From positions 1-37,395 of the forward strand of contig CAKQUG010000010.1 in the NCBI GenBank assembly GCA_934277545.1: 37,395 nt of DNA, written 5' to 3'. The notes under the pieces were generated by a model, which saw only the letters and a program-made list of their open reading frames with translations, did not search any database and was not told the origin of the DNA. Source of the stretch: an uncultured Alphaproteobacteria bacterium. GTDB lineage: Bacteria > Pseudomonadota > Alphaproteobacteria > RF32 > CAG-239. How positions within the stretch are numbered: position 1 is the stretch's first letter; each line of letters begins with the position of its first letter. A program made the translations under genes and the position numbers. This document shows, in pieces, positions 1-8,895 of this stretch.

Positions 1-17
1 AAGAATTAAGTATTAAT

Positions 18-75
18 AGTCCGGAGTCTCAATATATAGAGGGTTACCTCTTCTGAGATTTTATCCGGACACTAG
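18..75 (-). terminator. Nested inverted repeat at the end of the capsule gene run
   Basis: Three nested pairs of arms are visible: GTCCGG at 19-24 with CCGGAC at 65-70, TCTCA at 27-31 with TGAGA at 54-58, and AGAGG at 38-42 with CCTCT at 47-51. The structure starts at the stop codon of the acyltransferase (61-63) and runs downstream of it. It could be a transcript-end hairpin or a boundary element. No clear T tract follows on the minus strand, so a terminator role is only inferred. Confidence 0.35.
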
Positions 76-1176
76 TGTAATTTTACCTAAAAAAAAGAAA
101 CTCAAAAACTTATTTCGTTCCAACACCTTTACCAATAACAGACTTGCAACTGTCAAGATAACGACATATACAGGATAAGCTAAACAACTGGAGATATTTG
201 CCCCCCCCATTTCTTTAATTATGTTTATAATAATAGCATGTATTGGGTAAATTGCCAATGTATACATTCCTATCTGGGTAAAAGATTGAATGCCTTTTAC
301 ATTTTTATTCAACTTAAAAAATGAAATAATGGAAAGAATTATAGTCATGGCTAAACACTGCCGATACAGATACCCCAATGCCTCACCTTTTTTTATCATA
401 TTAAAGGCATCATGATAATAAAAGTTTATATTACCCAACTTAAAATTGAATAAAATTACGTATAGACTTACCCCACAACACACCAATATCGCTAAATATT
501 TAAACCTGATAGAAAACAATTCCGCCTTATGGGCAAGGAGACCTAACAAATAATAAGTAAAGAATTCCATTGTTGCGTGAAAGCTACAAGGACATACTGT
601 CATCATAAAAGAGAATAAAATGATGAAGACAGCAAGATTATTATTCGCCTTCTTACTTACCAAAGCACAGACACCTGCAATTACGGAAGTTTTTAGAATA
701 AATGGTAAGAACCAAAATGAATTAAAGATGCCTGAGAAATTAAATAACAACACAATTGTTAAACTAAAGTTCTCGCTATAAGCATTTAGACGATGGCTAT
801 ATAATAAATATGCGTAAAACATTAAAGTTAGCAAAACAATTGTTGCAGCAACTGTCTTAACTGTGTGCATTTGAAAAGTATGACTCATTCCATAATCAAT
901 AGCCCAATAACAAAGATTTGGGATACCAATACATATAGTTAACTTCTTGATATACTTCCAAAAATCAGATAATTGACATATTCGTTCAAGTGTATGGTAA
1001 GCACAATATCCGGATATGAAAACAAATAAAGGCATATTGAATGACAAAATCATTCCAGCTGGTAAGATGTTATCTTTGATTCCGATATTAGCAGTATGCA
1101 TCCATATAACAGATATTATTGCAAGTGCTCGAGCATTATCTATCCAAACTTCTCTTTTTTTTATTCTGTATTGCAT
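61..1176 (-). CDS. Acyltransferase 3 family membrane protein
   Basis: 371 residues with about ten hydrophobic segments. The N-terminus reads VWIDNARALAIISVIWMHT, the usual opening of the acyltransferase 3 family (OafA/NodX/WcjF type), which has an Arg near helix 1 and a His at its end. These integral membrane enzymes move acetyl or similar groups onto sugars of surface polysaccharides. It begins 5 nt after the stop of the hexapeptide acyltransferase and is the last gene seen in the run, so it is most likely a decoration enzyme of the same polysaccharide. The acyl donor and acceptor cannot be read from the sequence. Very AT-rich like its neighbours. Confidence 0.85.
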   Translation of the reverse strand: MQYRIKKREVWIDNARALAIISVIWMHTANIGIKDNILPAGMILSFNMPLFVFISGYCAYHTLERICQLSDFWKYIKKLTICIGIPNLCYWAIDYGMSHTFQMHTVKTVAATIVLLTLMFYAYLLYSHRLNAYSENFSLTIVLLFNFSGIFNSFWFLPFILKTSVIAGVCALVSKKANNNLAVFIILFSFMMTVCPCSFHATMEFFTYYLLGLLAHKAELFSIRFKYLAILVCCGVSLYVILFNFKLGNINFYYHDAFNMIKKGEALGYLYRQCLAMTIILSIISFFKLNKNVKGIQSFTQIGMYTLAIYPIHAIIINIIKEMGGANISSCLAYPVYVVILTVASLLLVKVLERNKFLSFFFLGKITLVSG

Positions 1177-1181
1177 TTTCT

Positions 1182-1820
1182 CTATAATTGTTTAATTATT
1201 TTTGCAGGCTGGCCCCCCACTATTGCATAAGGTGGAACATCTTTTGTTACTGAACTATTAGCAGCGATAACAGCCCCTTCACCAATATGAACACCACTCA
1301 ATATGGTTGCTTTATCACCAATCCATACGTTTTTACCGATGACAACAGGTCCTTTACAATGAATTCGACGTGAAGCAGGAGCTTTGTTTTGCCACTCATA
1401 TCTACAGTCATCATCATTTGTTGCATAGCTGCCGTGGTTGTTATCTGTGATGGTAACCCACTTTCCTGTCAGTGTCCCTTCTCCTATTATAATTTTGTCA
1501 CAACATGTAATATTATTATAAGCACCAAAGTGACAATGACTTCCAATAGATATTTTTGGGGTAAATTGCTTATCTCCAAATTGTTCCCATACCATAAGAT
1601 ACAGACCATCATCAAAACCTGTATAAGCTCCAATACTAATGTATTTCATACCTTTCAAGGAATTAATTTTACCAAATCGCACAGAATTATGGCAAGATTT
1701 AAACCTACTAAACAACCAAAAAGAACGAATTTCTGCTATATGACTTTTAAAACTTACTTTCAGTTCGTATGGAAATACCTTTTGGAGAATTGAAAAAACA
1801 ATAAATAATATATGTTTCAT
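1182..1820 (-). CDS. Left-handed beta-helix (hexapeptide) O-acyltransferase
   Basis: 212 residues with hexapeptide repeats. The C-terminal half has GPVVIGKNVWIGDKATIL and then VHIGEGAVIAANSSVTKDV followed by a YAIVGGQPAKIIK end, diagnostic of the LbH/WcaF-NodL acetyltransferase class. A His/Asn-rich stretch (ITDNNHGSY) fits the catalytic region. The enzyme is cytosolic and probably acetyl-CoA dependent, O-acetylating a sugar of the repeat unit. It sits 12 nt after the GT2 gene and 5 nt before the acyltransferase 3 gene. The acceptor is unknown. Confidence 0.9.
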   Translation of the reverse strand: MKHILFIVFSILQKVFPYELKVSFKSHIAEIRSFWLFSRFKSCHNSVRFGKINSLKGMKYISIGAYTGFDDGLYLMVWEQFGDKQFTPKISIGSHCHFGAYNNITCCDKIIIGEGTLTGKWVTITDNNHGSYATNDDDCRYEWQNKAPASRRIHCKGPVVIGKNVWIGDKATILSGVHIGEGAVIAANSSVTKDVPPYAIVGGQPAKIIKQL

Positions 1821-1832
1821 ACGTCATTTTCT

Positions 1833-2807
1833 TTACTCTCTTCGAATAATTTTTCTAATTTTTGGGACCCACTTTAACAACTGAATATTTATTATACTCT
1901 TAAAGGGCATATTTTTACAAACAAACGAAAAAGGAATATTCTTAATTTTCTGCTTATAATCATGGAAATATAAAGAATACCATGTTTCATTTGATAATAA
2001 AGAATCAACAAACGAAAGCAACGTCTTTAAATAGAGCTTTCTCATTAGCTCATATAATTCTACATTTACAAGTTTGCAATCATCCATTATGTACTCATAA
2101 TTCGCCAAGACATCGATTGCTAAAGGTTTTTTAGATGTAGTACAAATGCTATCTTCTCTATATCTATAGTAATATACATAACAAGGAATCTCTAACATAC
2201 ACATATTTTGATTACATATCGATTTTCCTAAATCATACATAAATAGCGTATCCTCATTATTATGTCCTTCTTGAAATTTAACACCAGCTAAAACACTTTT
2301 CCGATACAACTTATTCCATACAGTAAAACTTGCCTTTTGACTTAAAGTAGCAATAGCTATTCTATCAGCAGGATATCTCTTTTCTTCTGAAATCAGCCAC
2401 TTATCCATAAATGGAGATATTTCTCCATTTTGATATCGATATATCATACCAGAAACAATACCAACGTCATCCTTACCATTTATGCTGTTATATAATTTAT
2501 AGATTGCATCTTTGCATATAAAATCATCACTATCTACAAAACCAATGTAATCACCAGAGGCAATATCAAGCCCAGCATTACGAGCAGAGGACAAACCACC
2601 ATTTCTTTTATGAATAACTTTAATTCGCCTATCCTTTTTTGCCCAATTATCACATAAAAGAGGGCATGCATCAGGCGAACCATCATCAACCAAAATGATT
2701 TCAAGATTTGAATACGTTTGATTTACTATTGATTTTACACATTCGTCCAAATATTCTTGAACTTTATAAACTGGCACAATTATAGATATTAAAGAGTCTT
2801 TTTCCAT
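1833..2807 (-). CDS. Family 2 glycosyltransferase (GT-A fold)
   Basis: 324 residues. It opens with ISIIVPVYKVQEYLDEC, then IILVDDGSPD (nucleotide-binding Asp) and NGGLSSARNAGLD, then GFVDSDDF, the DxD motif that binds metal and sugar nucleotide. This is the standard GT2 order over the first 110 residues; the C-terminal part is variable and sets specificity. It transfers one sugar onto the lipid-linked repeat unit at the inner face of the membrane. Only one obvious glycosyltransferase is in the window, so others and the priming enzyme must lie beyond position 1 or elsewhere. Confidence 0.92.
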   Translation of the reverse strand: MEKDSLISIIVPVYKVQEYLDECVKSIVNQTYSNLEIILVDDGSPDACPLLCDNWAKKDRRIKVIHKRNGGLSSARNAGLDIASGDYIGFVDSDDFICKDAIYKLYNSINGKDDVGIVSGMIYRYQNGEISPFMDKWLISEEKRYPADRIAIATLSQKASFTVWNKLYRKSVLAGVKFQEGHNNEDTLFMYDLGKSICNQNMCMLEIPCYVYYYRYREDSICTTSKKPLAIDVLANYEYIMDDCKLVNVELYELMRKLYLKTLLSFVDSLLSNETWYSLYFHDYKQKIKNIPFSFVCKNMPFKSIINIQLLKWVPKIRKIIRRE

Positions 2808-2836
2808 ATTATTTCAATATAAATTGATAACAATTA

Positions 2837-4009
2837 TTATTTATCCCAGACAAATGCACATCCTGCATAAGGAATTGAACCTATTACTCTCACAAAACCA
2901 TAAAAAGCATAATTTATAGCAAAGAGAATATAAATAGGAATTTTTAAATGGGGATTCTTAAGCAGGTCTAATCGTGTTAAAGAAACCGCCACAAGAAGAG
3001 GCATCATCAAGTCCGTCCAATTTGCAAATCGAATAAACAACTCAATATCCCCAGCAATAGATTTCAAGATTAAAGCAATATAAGCAAAGTAATACATAAC
3101 TTGTAGCTTAAAATCATTTTTTGAAAGTTTAAAACCAATAAAAATAGTTATGCAATTTACTATAAAACTAATTGTCAAATATATAGTTGAAAGTTGATAT
3201 TTTTTTTTACCTAAAACATTGGCCATCGATCCTTCTTCAGTAAAAAAGCGATCAGAATTATCTATATAATTTTGCATATTATTATCTTCGCCTAAATTAA
3301 ATTGGGAAATATAATCCGCAAAACTTTGGAACCATTCTGGTTTCCAACAGAAAAATGTAAAGGCATATAATACCAATAATAACCATGGACTTTTAATAGG
3401 TTTCTTACAATACACAAAAAACAAGAAAAGTACTATACCATATAAACCTGACATATGTATAAAAGGCACGATACAAAGCATTACAAGCATTAATTTCTGT
3501 CTATTATATAAATAGCATACATATGCAAATATAAGAAACGAAGTTGCAAATGTCTGCCTAATAATATTTTCCGTTTGGCCGTTTGTCATTAAGAAAAACA
3601 GAGGAAGCCCCCAGGTTGCAGCTTTAGGGTATTTCTTAAAAATTAATAGTATTCCACATATCAGTAAAGCACTATATAAAATAAATACAATTGTTGGATC
3701 AACTCCCAAAAAATGGAATAGATTTACCCATAGTTTATATAATAATTCTGGATTTTGTGTGCAATATGCTCCTACAGCAAAATTTGTAGATAAGTCCATA
3801 TAATAATGATAATAGTCTGCACCACGCATCCAACGTAAACCTTCTATTAATGAATACGAAACACCTGCAATCCAAGCATATTTCTTAAAGTGAGTCTGTT
3901 TACTATTATCATTAGCTATTTTCCATCCACAGAAAGCCAGCAATATTGTTAGCAGAACATATATAGACCAGTAAACTATAAAATTACCAGCAGAAGAAGA
4001 ATAATGCAT
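2837..4009 (-). CDS. EpsG-family polysaccharide polymerase (Wzy-like)
   Basis: 390 residues with about ten predicted membrane segments. The motif GLRWMRGADYYHYY near residues 58-71 is the EpsG-family signature (an Arg followed by the D-YxYY cluster), and NIIRQTFATSFLIFAY is the second conserved region. The family polymerises repeat units at the outer face of the inner membrane. Position between Wzx, pyruvyltransferase and GT2 genes fits a Wzx/Wzy-dependent pathway. Wzy sequences diverge strongly, so family is clear but linkage is not. Confidence 0.85.
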   Translation of the reverse strand: MHYSSSAGNFIVYWSIYVLLTILLAFCGWKIANDNSKQTHFKKYAWIAGVSYSLIEGLRWMRGADYYHYYMDLSTNFAVGAYCTQNPELLYKLWVNLFHFLGVDPTIVFILYSALLICGILLIFKKYPKAATWGLPLFFLMTNGQTENIIRQTFATSFLIFAYVCYLYNRQKLMLVMLCIVPFIHMSGLYGIVLFLFFVYCKKPIKSPWLLLVLYAFTFFCWKPEWFQSFADYISQFNLGEDNNMQNYIDNSDRFFTEEGSMANVLGKKKYQLSTIYLTISFIVNCITIFIGFKLSKNDFKLQVMYYFAYIALILKSIAGDIELFIRFANWTDLMMPLLVAVSLTRLDLLKNPHLKIPIYILFAINYAFYGFVRVIGSIPYAGCAFVWDK

Positions 4010-4021
4010 ATATGTATATTT

Positions 4022-5092
4022 TTAAATAGGATTAGAAAAAAAAATGTCTAAAAAATATGTAGGATTTTCAATAATCTTTCCTTTACGATCTAAGACTTTC
4101 TTGATTAATTCATAGGCTTCACATAAGTCATTTGCAAACATTATATTCTCATGGAAAATATTTCTAGGAAACCAATTTACGCCACTCTTTAACTTATGAT
4201 CGGTACTAGCCAAAACAACAACTGGAGTATCTACTATTTGAGAAAAGATAGTGCCATGATATCTGTCTGTTACTATAACTTGATATTTTGAAAAAGAAAG
4301 AAGAAAATCTTTTATAATCTGCTCTCTTCTAAGAGGCCAATCCCAGATTTTTGCAATAATAGTTGTATCTGAATTATTGATGAAAACCCCATTCAATTTT
4401 GCTTTCAAATGATTGATTTCCTCATCTGTATACAATTTTTCAGCATCGTTTCTCATACAAAAAAGTACACCATTTCTATTTGCAGAACAATGTACAAAAT
4501 TGGTTCCTATCAAACTCGTGACAACATCTGGCTTCAATGATATTTCATTTTTTGAGAAAATCGTCATCGCTTTAGAATAAGAAATTTGATCTCTACATAT
4601 TAGATGCAATTTAGAATGCTTGTTAAAGCATTTAGCTACTTGTTCTTGAATCTTAGAAGATAAAAAGTGTACTGTTTGTGGGAGAATTGTTATTTTGTTA
4701 TCGTAAAACTCATCTATGACACGGCATAGCATTTGCCAATTATTATACAAATCACAAACTAAATAACCACTATGAATATATACCAAATCATTGGTCGTTA
4801 TTTTACTTTTAATTGCACTAAACACCTCATCCGTCCCAACGACAAGAGGAATCTGGATAACCTCATAATCAGGATACCATTGCTTAAAAAATCTTAGCCA
4901 ACATAGCAATTGTGCTTGATCGCCTAAATTCGAATGTGTAGGTGTCAAGAAATAGTAAATACGTGGTCTACTATATGTGGCATTAATCTTGTTTAAAGTC
5001 TCTCCTATAAGTTTTTTCACATAATATGTGAACTTATAGTAATTAATTTTGTTTTTAAACTTTCGAATTATACTTTTCATTTTTTTTACCAT
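4022..5092 (-). CDS. Polysaccharide pyruvyl transferase family protein
   Basis: 356 residues with the family features HSNLGDQAQLL near residue 54 and VIVTDRYHGTIFSQI near residue 275 (conserved D-R-x-H-G). These enzymes add pyruvate from phosphoenolpyruvate as a ketal to a sugar, or act as related transferases. The annotated start overlaps the stop of the upstream gene by 7 nt; an in-frame ATG four codons later (5080) would remove the overlap and is equally plausible. Pairing with an FrhB-like 4Fe-4S protein immediately upstream is a common arrangement in Bacteroidetes polysaccharide loci. Confidence 0.9.
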   Translation of the reverse strand: MVKKMKSIIRKFKNKINYYKFTYYVKKLIGETLNKINATYSRPRIYYFLTPTHSNLGDQAQLLCWLRFFKQWYPDYEVIQIPLVVGTDEVFSAIKSKITTNDLVYIHSGYLVCDLYNNWQMLCRVIDEFYDNKITILPQTVHFLSSKIQEQVAKCFNKHSKLHLICRDQISYSKAMTIFSKNEISLKPDVVTSLIGTNFVHCSANRNGVLFCMRNDAEKLYTDEEINHLKAKLNGVFINNSDTTIIAKIWDWPLRREQIIKDFLLSFSKYQVIVTDRYHGTIFSQIVDTPVVVLASTDHKLKSGVNWFPRNIFHENIMFANDLCEAYELIKKVLDRKGKIIENPTYFLDIFFSNPI

Positions 5093-6336
5093 TTAATTAA
5101 TCTTCCAATATGTAAGCGTCTTAAACATGCATCTATTTTAAACAATATCCATAAAAGTATATCACGCACAAAAGAAGACCGAAGATGATACTTCACATAA
5201 AATATGATATTAGGATATTTTTTTTTCATGTATACTTTCTTTGCAGGAATAAAACCTTTTTCAAAATAAAGCTTCCAAAAACTTTTTCGGCCTAGCTCAT
5301 TATGAAACGGTCTTTTTAAGCTATTGTTTGTCATTAAAGACTCTGCTAAGTTTCTCTTTCTAAAGATAAATTTTTTAGAAATTTTATTTGAGAATAATGT
5401 AGTAGCTTTTATTGAATTACAATATAAAAGAGAAACACCTTTTCTTTCAAAGTCTCGACTTTCATTCTTTAATTTATCATAGCCCCACCAATCAGCAATT
5501 GTAAAGTCTGCAATCCTTTTTACTGATGTAAATTTACATAAGGAGCATGATGGCCTTAAAAAAATATCATTCAAAAAACCTCGTATATAAGGATCTTCAT
5601 AATAACGTCCTATATATATTTTTTTCTCTCTCTTTTTTTCAACATGACCTTTTATGGTCATGTTGTAAAAAATCCAAGAGGATTTTTTACAACGGAATTT
5701 GACATCTGTCAAATTCATTTTTTCTGTCTGAGCTATATATTTCTTATATTCTTCAAAAATCAATGGAGAAGGTACGCCGTGACAAATCAAATCAACAGTT
5801 AGCAGATTTTCATAGTCCTTTCGTAGATAATTTCTTAACCCTGCAATTTGACAAGGTGTTCCACTAAAAAGGACTTTTCTTCCTTGTCGTAAAAAGTCTT
5901 TTGCCTGTTCATAAGTATTGCCAATTCTACTCTGGACATACTTGCTGCCCCTCAAATTATTTTCCAAATCTTCAAGGGTCTCAACATAAATGTGTTCCGC
6001 TTGAAGCTTATCATTTAATGTACATCCAAAAACGACACCACCGTCTTCTAAAACAGGTCGCGCTATCTCTGTAAAAGCGCCACCAGAAGAACTATTTATG
6101 CGCACTGCCTCGTTAGAAGACCAACCACTATAAATTTCTTTAGGTTCATTAGCCAAAGGATGATGATTGATAGGACAAGTCTTTGCACAAAGTCCACAAT
6201 CTACACATAGACTTTCATCTATTTGAGGTCTGTCAAACCCTTCTTTGTCTTGTACAACACTTATGGCATGATGCGCACATACGTTCACACATGCCATGCA
6301 TCCAGTACAATCAGAAGTACAACATATTTCTTTCAT
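5086..6336 (-). CDS. FrhB/coenzyme F420 hydrogenase beta-like 4Fe-4S protein
   Basis: 416 residues. The first 55 residues hold two ferredoxin-type clusters (CTGCMACVNVC and CVDCGLCAKTC). They are followed by the FrhB N- and C-terminal domains (NSSSGGAFTEIA, FSGTPCQIAGLRNYL, VDLICHGVPSP), with further Cys pairs near residues 268-273. In polysaccharide clusters this family recurs next to pyruvyltransferase genes; its exact reaction is not established and it is unlikely to use F420 here. The stop overlaps the next start, which implies translational coupling. Starts 1 nt after the Wzx stop. Confidence 0.88.
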   Translation of the reverse strand: MKEICCTSDCTGCMACVNVCAHHAISVVQDKEGFDRPQIDESLCVDCGLCAKTCPINHHPLANEPKEIYSGWSSNEAVRINSSSGGAFTEIARPVLEDGGVVFGCTLNDKLQAEHIYVETLEDLENNLRGSKYVQSRIGNTYEQAKDFLRQGRKVLFSGTPCQIAGLRNYLRKDYENLLTVDLICHGVPSPLIFEEYKKYIAQTEKMNLTDVKFRCKKSSWIFYNMTIKGHVEKKREKKIYIGRYYEDPYIRGFLNDIFLRPSCSLCKFTSVKRIADFTIADWWGYDKLKNESRDFERKGVSLLYCNSIKATTLFSNKISKKFIFRKRNLAESLMTNNSLKRPFHNELGRKSFWKLYFEKGFIPAKKVYMKKKYPNIIFYVKYHLRSSFVRDILLWILFKIDACLRRLHIGRLIKW

Positions 6337-6337
6337 T

Positions 6338-7879
6338 CTAAAATCTTGATTTAAAAATTGGTATTTTCTTGAATATCATATTGCGAGCCATCTCCTTTTC
6401 GTGTGAATTCATGCCCACAAAATAGACATCAAACATTGTTACAATCAAAGTTGTAAATCCTACAACAAGGAGATTTGTCCAAAAGCCATCAACAATATAG
6501 TTTAAGATAACAGGTATTGGCAAAGCTACTATTGTCACTGCTAAAATTGGGACTAATACATTACGAAAATAAGGAAGCAACGGAAAGTCCAATTTCTTCT
6601 GCATATATACACAACGTGCAGTCATTGTTACAAGATTAACAACAATGCGAACTATCCAAACTGTATAAACTGGCAATCCTACTTTCAAAACGATATAGGC
6701 TATTGGAAAATTTAAGAATATGAGACTCGCCATCAATATCTGATAGTTTCGAATCTTACCTGTTGCTTGTACTGACATCCATAAAGGAGCTGTAATTGCT
6801 TCTATTGACAAGAAGATCAAAATCAACCGACAGAATATCGCTGTATATTCAGGTACTTCCTTCAACCATATTTCCAAGATTCCATCAATAGTAAAGAGTA
6901 TTGGCAAAACCAAGACTATCACCACGAAATAGGAAAATTTGGAGGTTTGAAATATCAGTTTATGAAAACGCTCGACTTCTTTGGCTGCATACGTTTTGAC
7001 TATTTGGGGTTGGAATGCTGTCTGGAAATTCGAGATAAAACCATATACATTATTTGACACTTGGTTAGCTATACCTGCTGCCGCATTAACTGTCACACCA
7101 TAAAAGATATTGATAAGGATATTCAGACCTTGCTGAGCAGCTAAGTTGGCAAGACTGCCAAAGAGTGACCAACCAGAGAAACTAAACATCTCCTTGAAAG
7201 CCACTTTGTCCCAAATTGCCTTATACTTTGTTATCTCAAAATTGCGATTGCAATATACCTTATATATTATTGCAACGATAAAAGGCACTATCGTATATAA
7301 AAACGAATAGAATATCAATTTATCGAATGTGGTTATATATAATAGGTATACGACCAAGAGCTTGGCTACGACTTCCACCAAAGAGATATAGGCATAGAAG
7401 TTCATCCGCTCATAAGCTATAATTGATGCATTATATGGTACACGTAGAAGTCCTATTACAAACTGTATCAGCGTGAACTGATACACCCAATGGGCAGCGT
7501 ACATTCTCTCCGAAGGTATATTCAGTTGCGTATTGACGAACCATAATCCTACCGTTTCTCCCAAGACGATAACTAAAATAGAAAGCAATATGTATGTGTT
7601 CATGCTCATGCAGAACACCACATTGGTTTGTTTATAGTCTTTTCGCCCTATATGGAAATTGAGGAATCGTTGAGTTGCAGAAAGCAGTGCTGTATTCAAG
7701 AAAGAAAAGAGCACCACCACGCCGCTGATGATATTGTTCAGTCCATAATCTGCTGTACCGAGCACATCCAGCACGATTCGGGATGTGAACAATGCCGTCA
7801 GCATCATGACGAACATTCGCATGTACAGGAACAGCGTATTCTTCGCTATTCGTTTGTTATTATTTGATTGAAGTGACAT
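6338..7879 (-). CDS. Wzx-type oligosaccharide flippase
   Basis: 513 residues with 12-14 hydrophobic segments. The N-terminus (LFLYMRMFVMMLTALFTSRIVLDVLG) and the internal region FLNTALLSATQRFLNFHIG are typical of the MATE-like polysaccharide transport (PST) family. It flips undecaprenyl-linked repeat units across the inner membrane. The start lies 6 nt after the stop of the DUF4435 gene with no room for a promoter, so this capsule gene is probably translated from the same message as the defence-like genes upstream. Confidence 0.93.
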   Translation of the reverse strand: MSLQSNNNKRIAKNTLFLYMRMFVMMLTALFTSRIVLDVLGTADYGLNNIISGVVVLFSFLNTALLSATQRFLNFHIGRKDYKQTNVVFCMSMNTYILLSILVIVLGETVGLWFVNTQLNIPSERMYAAHWVYQFTLIQFVIGLLRVPYNASIIAYERMNFYAYISLVEVVAKLLVVYLLYITTFDKLIFYSFLYTIVPFIVAIIYKVYCNRNFEITKYKAIWDKVAFKEMFSFSGWSLFGSLANLAAQQGLNILINIFYGVTVNAAAGIANQVSNNVYGFISNFQTAFQPQIVKTYAAKEVERFHKLIFQTSKFSYFVVIVLVLPILFTIDGILEIWLKEVPEYTAIFCRLILIFLSIEAITAPLWMSVQATGKIRNYQILMASLIFLNFPIAYIVLKVGLPVYTVWIVRIVVNLVTMTARCVYMQKKLDFPLLPYFRNVLVPILAVTIVALPIPVILNYIVDGFWTNLLVVGFTTLIVTMFDVYFVGMNSHEKEMARNMIFKKIPIFKSRF

Positions 7880-7885
7880 AGCTAT

Positions 7886-8893
7886 CTATTTTAAAGCATT
7901 TTCAATTTGCTCATTTATCTTAGCAGCAGCTGTACTTTCTCCACATGGAGAATTATCTGTAATAAGCTGTTCTACTCTATTTCGCAAACTTCCTCTATCC
8001 TGCGTAGTAAAAGTATTGTGATAATATTCTTCTACAAGTTCTTTTTTACGACTTTTAGAATCTGCACCTTTCGCAATTTTTGAAAGAATTTCCGTACGAT
8101 ATTTTTTCGCATAAAAGCAAACCAAAGGTACTGCTACTTTATCAAACAAACCATGACCTCTAAAAATTTGATAATAATCTTCTACAGGGTATCCTAAGCC
8201 TTTTAGTTTATTTTCCCAAAAGTGAAAACGATTTCCATATTGATTAAAAAGTATTTGATTCTTATTTCTCCAGTCTGATATTTTACGTTGAACTTCAGAC
8301 TCATTCAAACCGTTATCATCAAATTCAACAAAAGATAAACATTTTTCAAAATCTTCGATTTTAAATCTTGAATCTTGATTATCTTTCATCACTAAAAGAA
8401 GCAAGAGTAAGTCTTTGAAAGAAACGGATATCTTACCTAAGATATTTTTTATGTTTACCGTACAACAATCTGCCAAAGATGCCTTCAATATGTCAACCTT
8501 CAAAAGCCCAGGCTGACACTTTAGGTTTTCTATTGAATACCACCAAGTCGTTAGAATATACTTATTTCTTCTAATAAGATTAGTATAAGCACTAAAATCT
8601 TTAACCAACTCATCGTAATCGCTATCTATACATATCCATAGATTTCGCCCTAAATCGGATTCATTTTTATATGACAAGACAGAAGCTTTACCTTTAAGAG
8701 TCTTATCTCTGTCTCGGATAACGCACACATGAAATTCAACATTATAGATTAATTCGAACGGCAGTAAGAAGGATATCCAAAATACTTTGTCTATTTCATC
8801 TTCCACATAAACAAGGATAACCTCTTTTTTTCTAAATTTGTTACTTAAGCTAACAAAACTTGAATTTAAATATTGTCGAATATCTGATGCCAT
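7886..8893 (-). CDS. DUF4435 TOPRIM-like protein, AriB-like candidate nuclease of a PARIS-type pair
   Basis: 335 residues. The early motif ILVYVEDEIDKVFW puts an acidic residue at Glu31, and LWICIDSDYDEL places the D-x-D at Asp90/Asp92, together the TOPRIM metal-binding pattern known for DUF4435. DUF4435 with an ABC-type AAA ATPase is the layout of PARIS (AriA ATPase, AriB effector), an anti-phage system in which the ATPase releases the TOPRIM nuclease when triggered. The ATPase gene ends 2 nt upstream. Family assignment is by motif and context, not a search. Alternatives are other ATPase plus TOPRIM systems such as OLD-family/Gabija-like ones. Strongly AT-rich. Confidence 0.75.
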   Translation of the reverse strand: MASDIRQYLNSSFVSLSNKFRKKEVILVYVEDEIDKVFWISFLLPFELIYNVEFHVCVIRDRDKTLKGKASVLSYKNESDLGRNLWICIDSDYDELVKDFSAYTNLIRRNKYILTTWWYSIENLKCQPGLLKVDILKASLADCCTVNIKNILGKISVSFKDLLLLLLVMKDNQDSRFKIEDFEKCLSFVEFDDNGLNESEVQRKISDWRNKNQILFNQYGNRFHFWENKLKGLGYPVEDYYQIFRGHGLFDKVAVPLVCFYAKKYRTEILSKIAKGADSKSRKKELVEEYYHNTFTTQDRGSLRNRVEQLITDNSPCGESTAAAKINEQIENALK

Positions 8894-8895
8894 AG

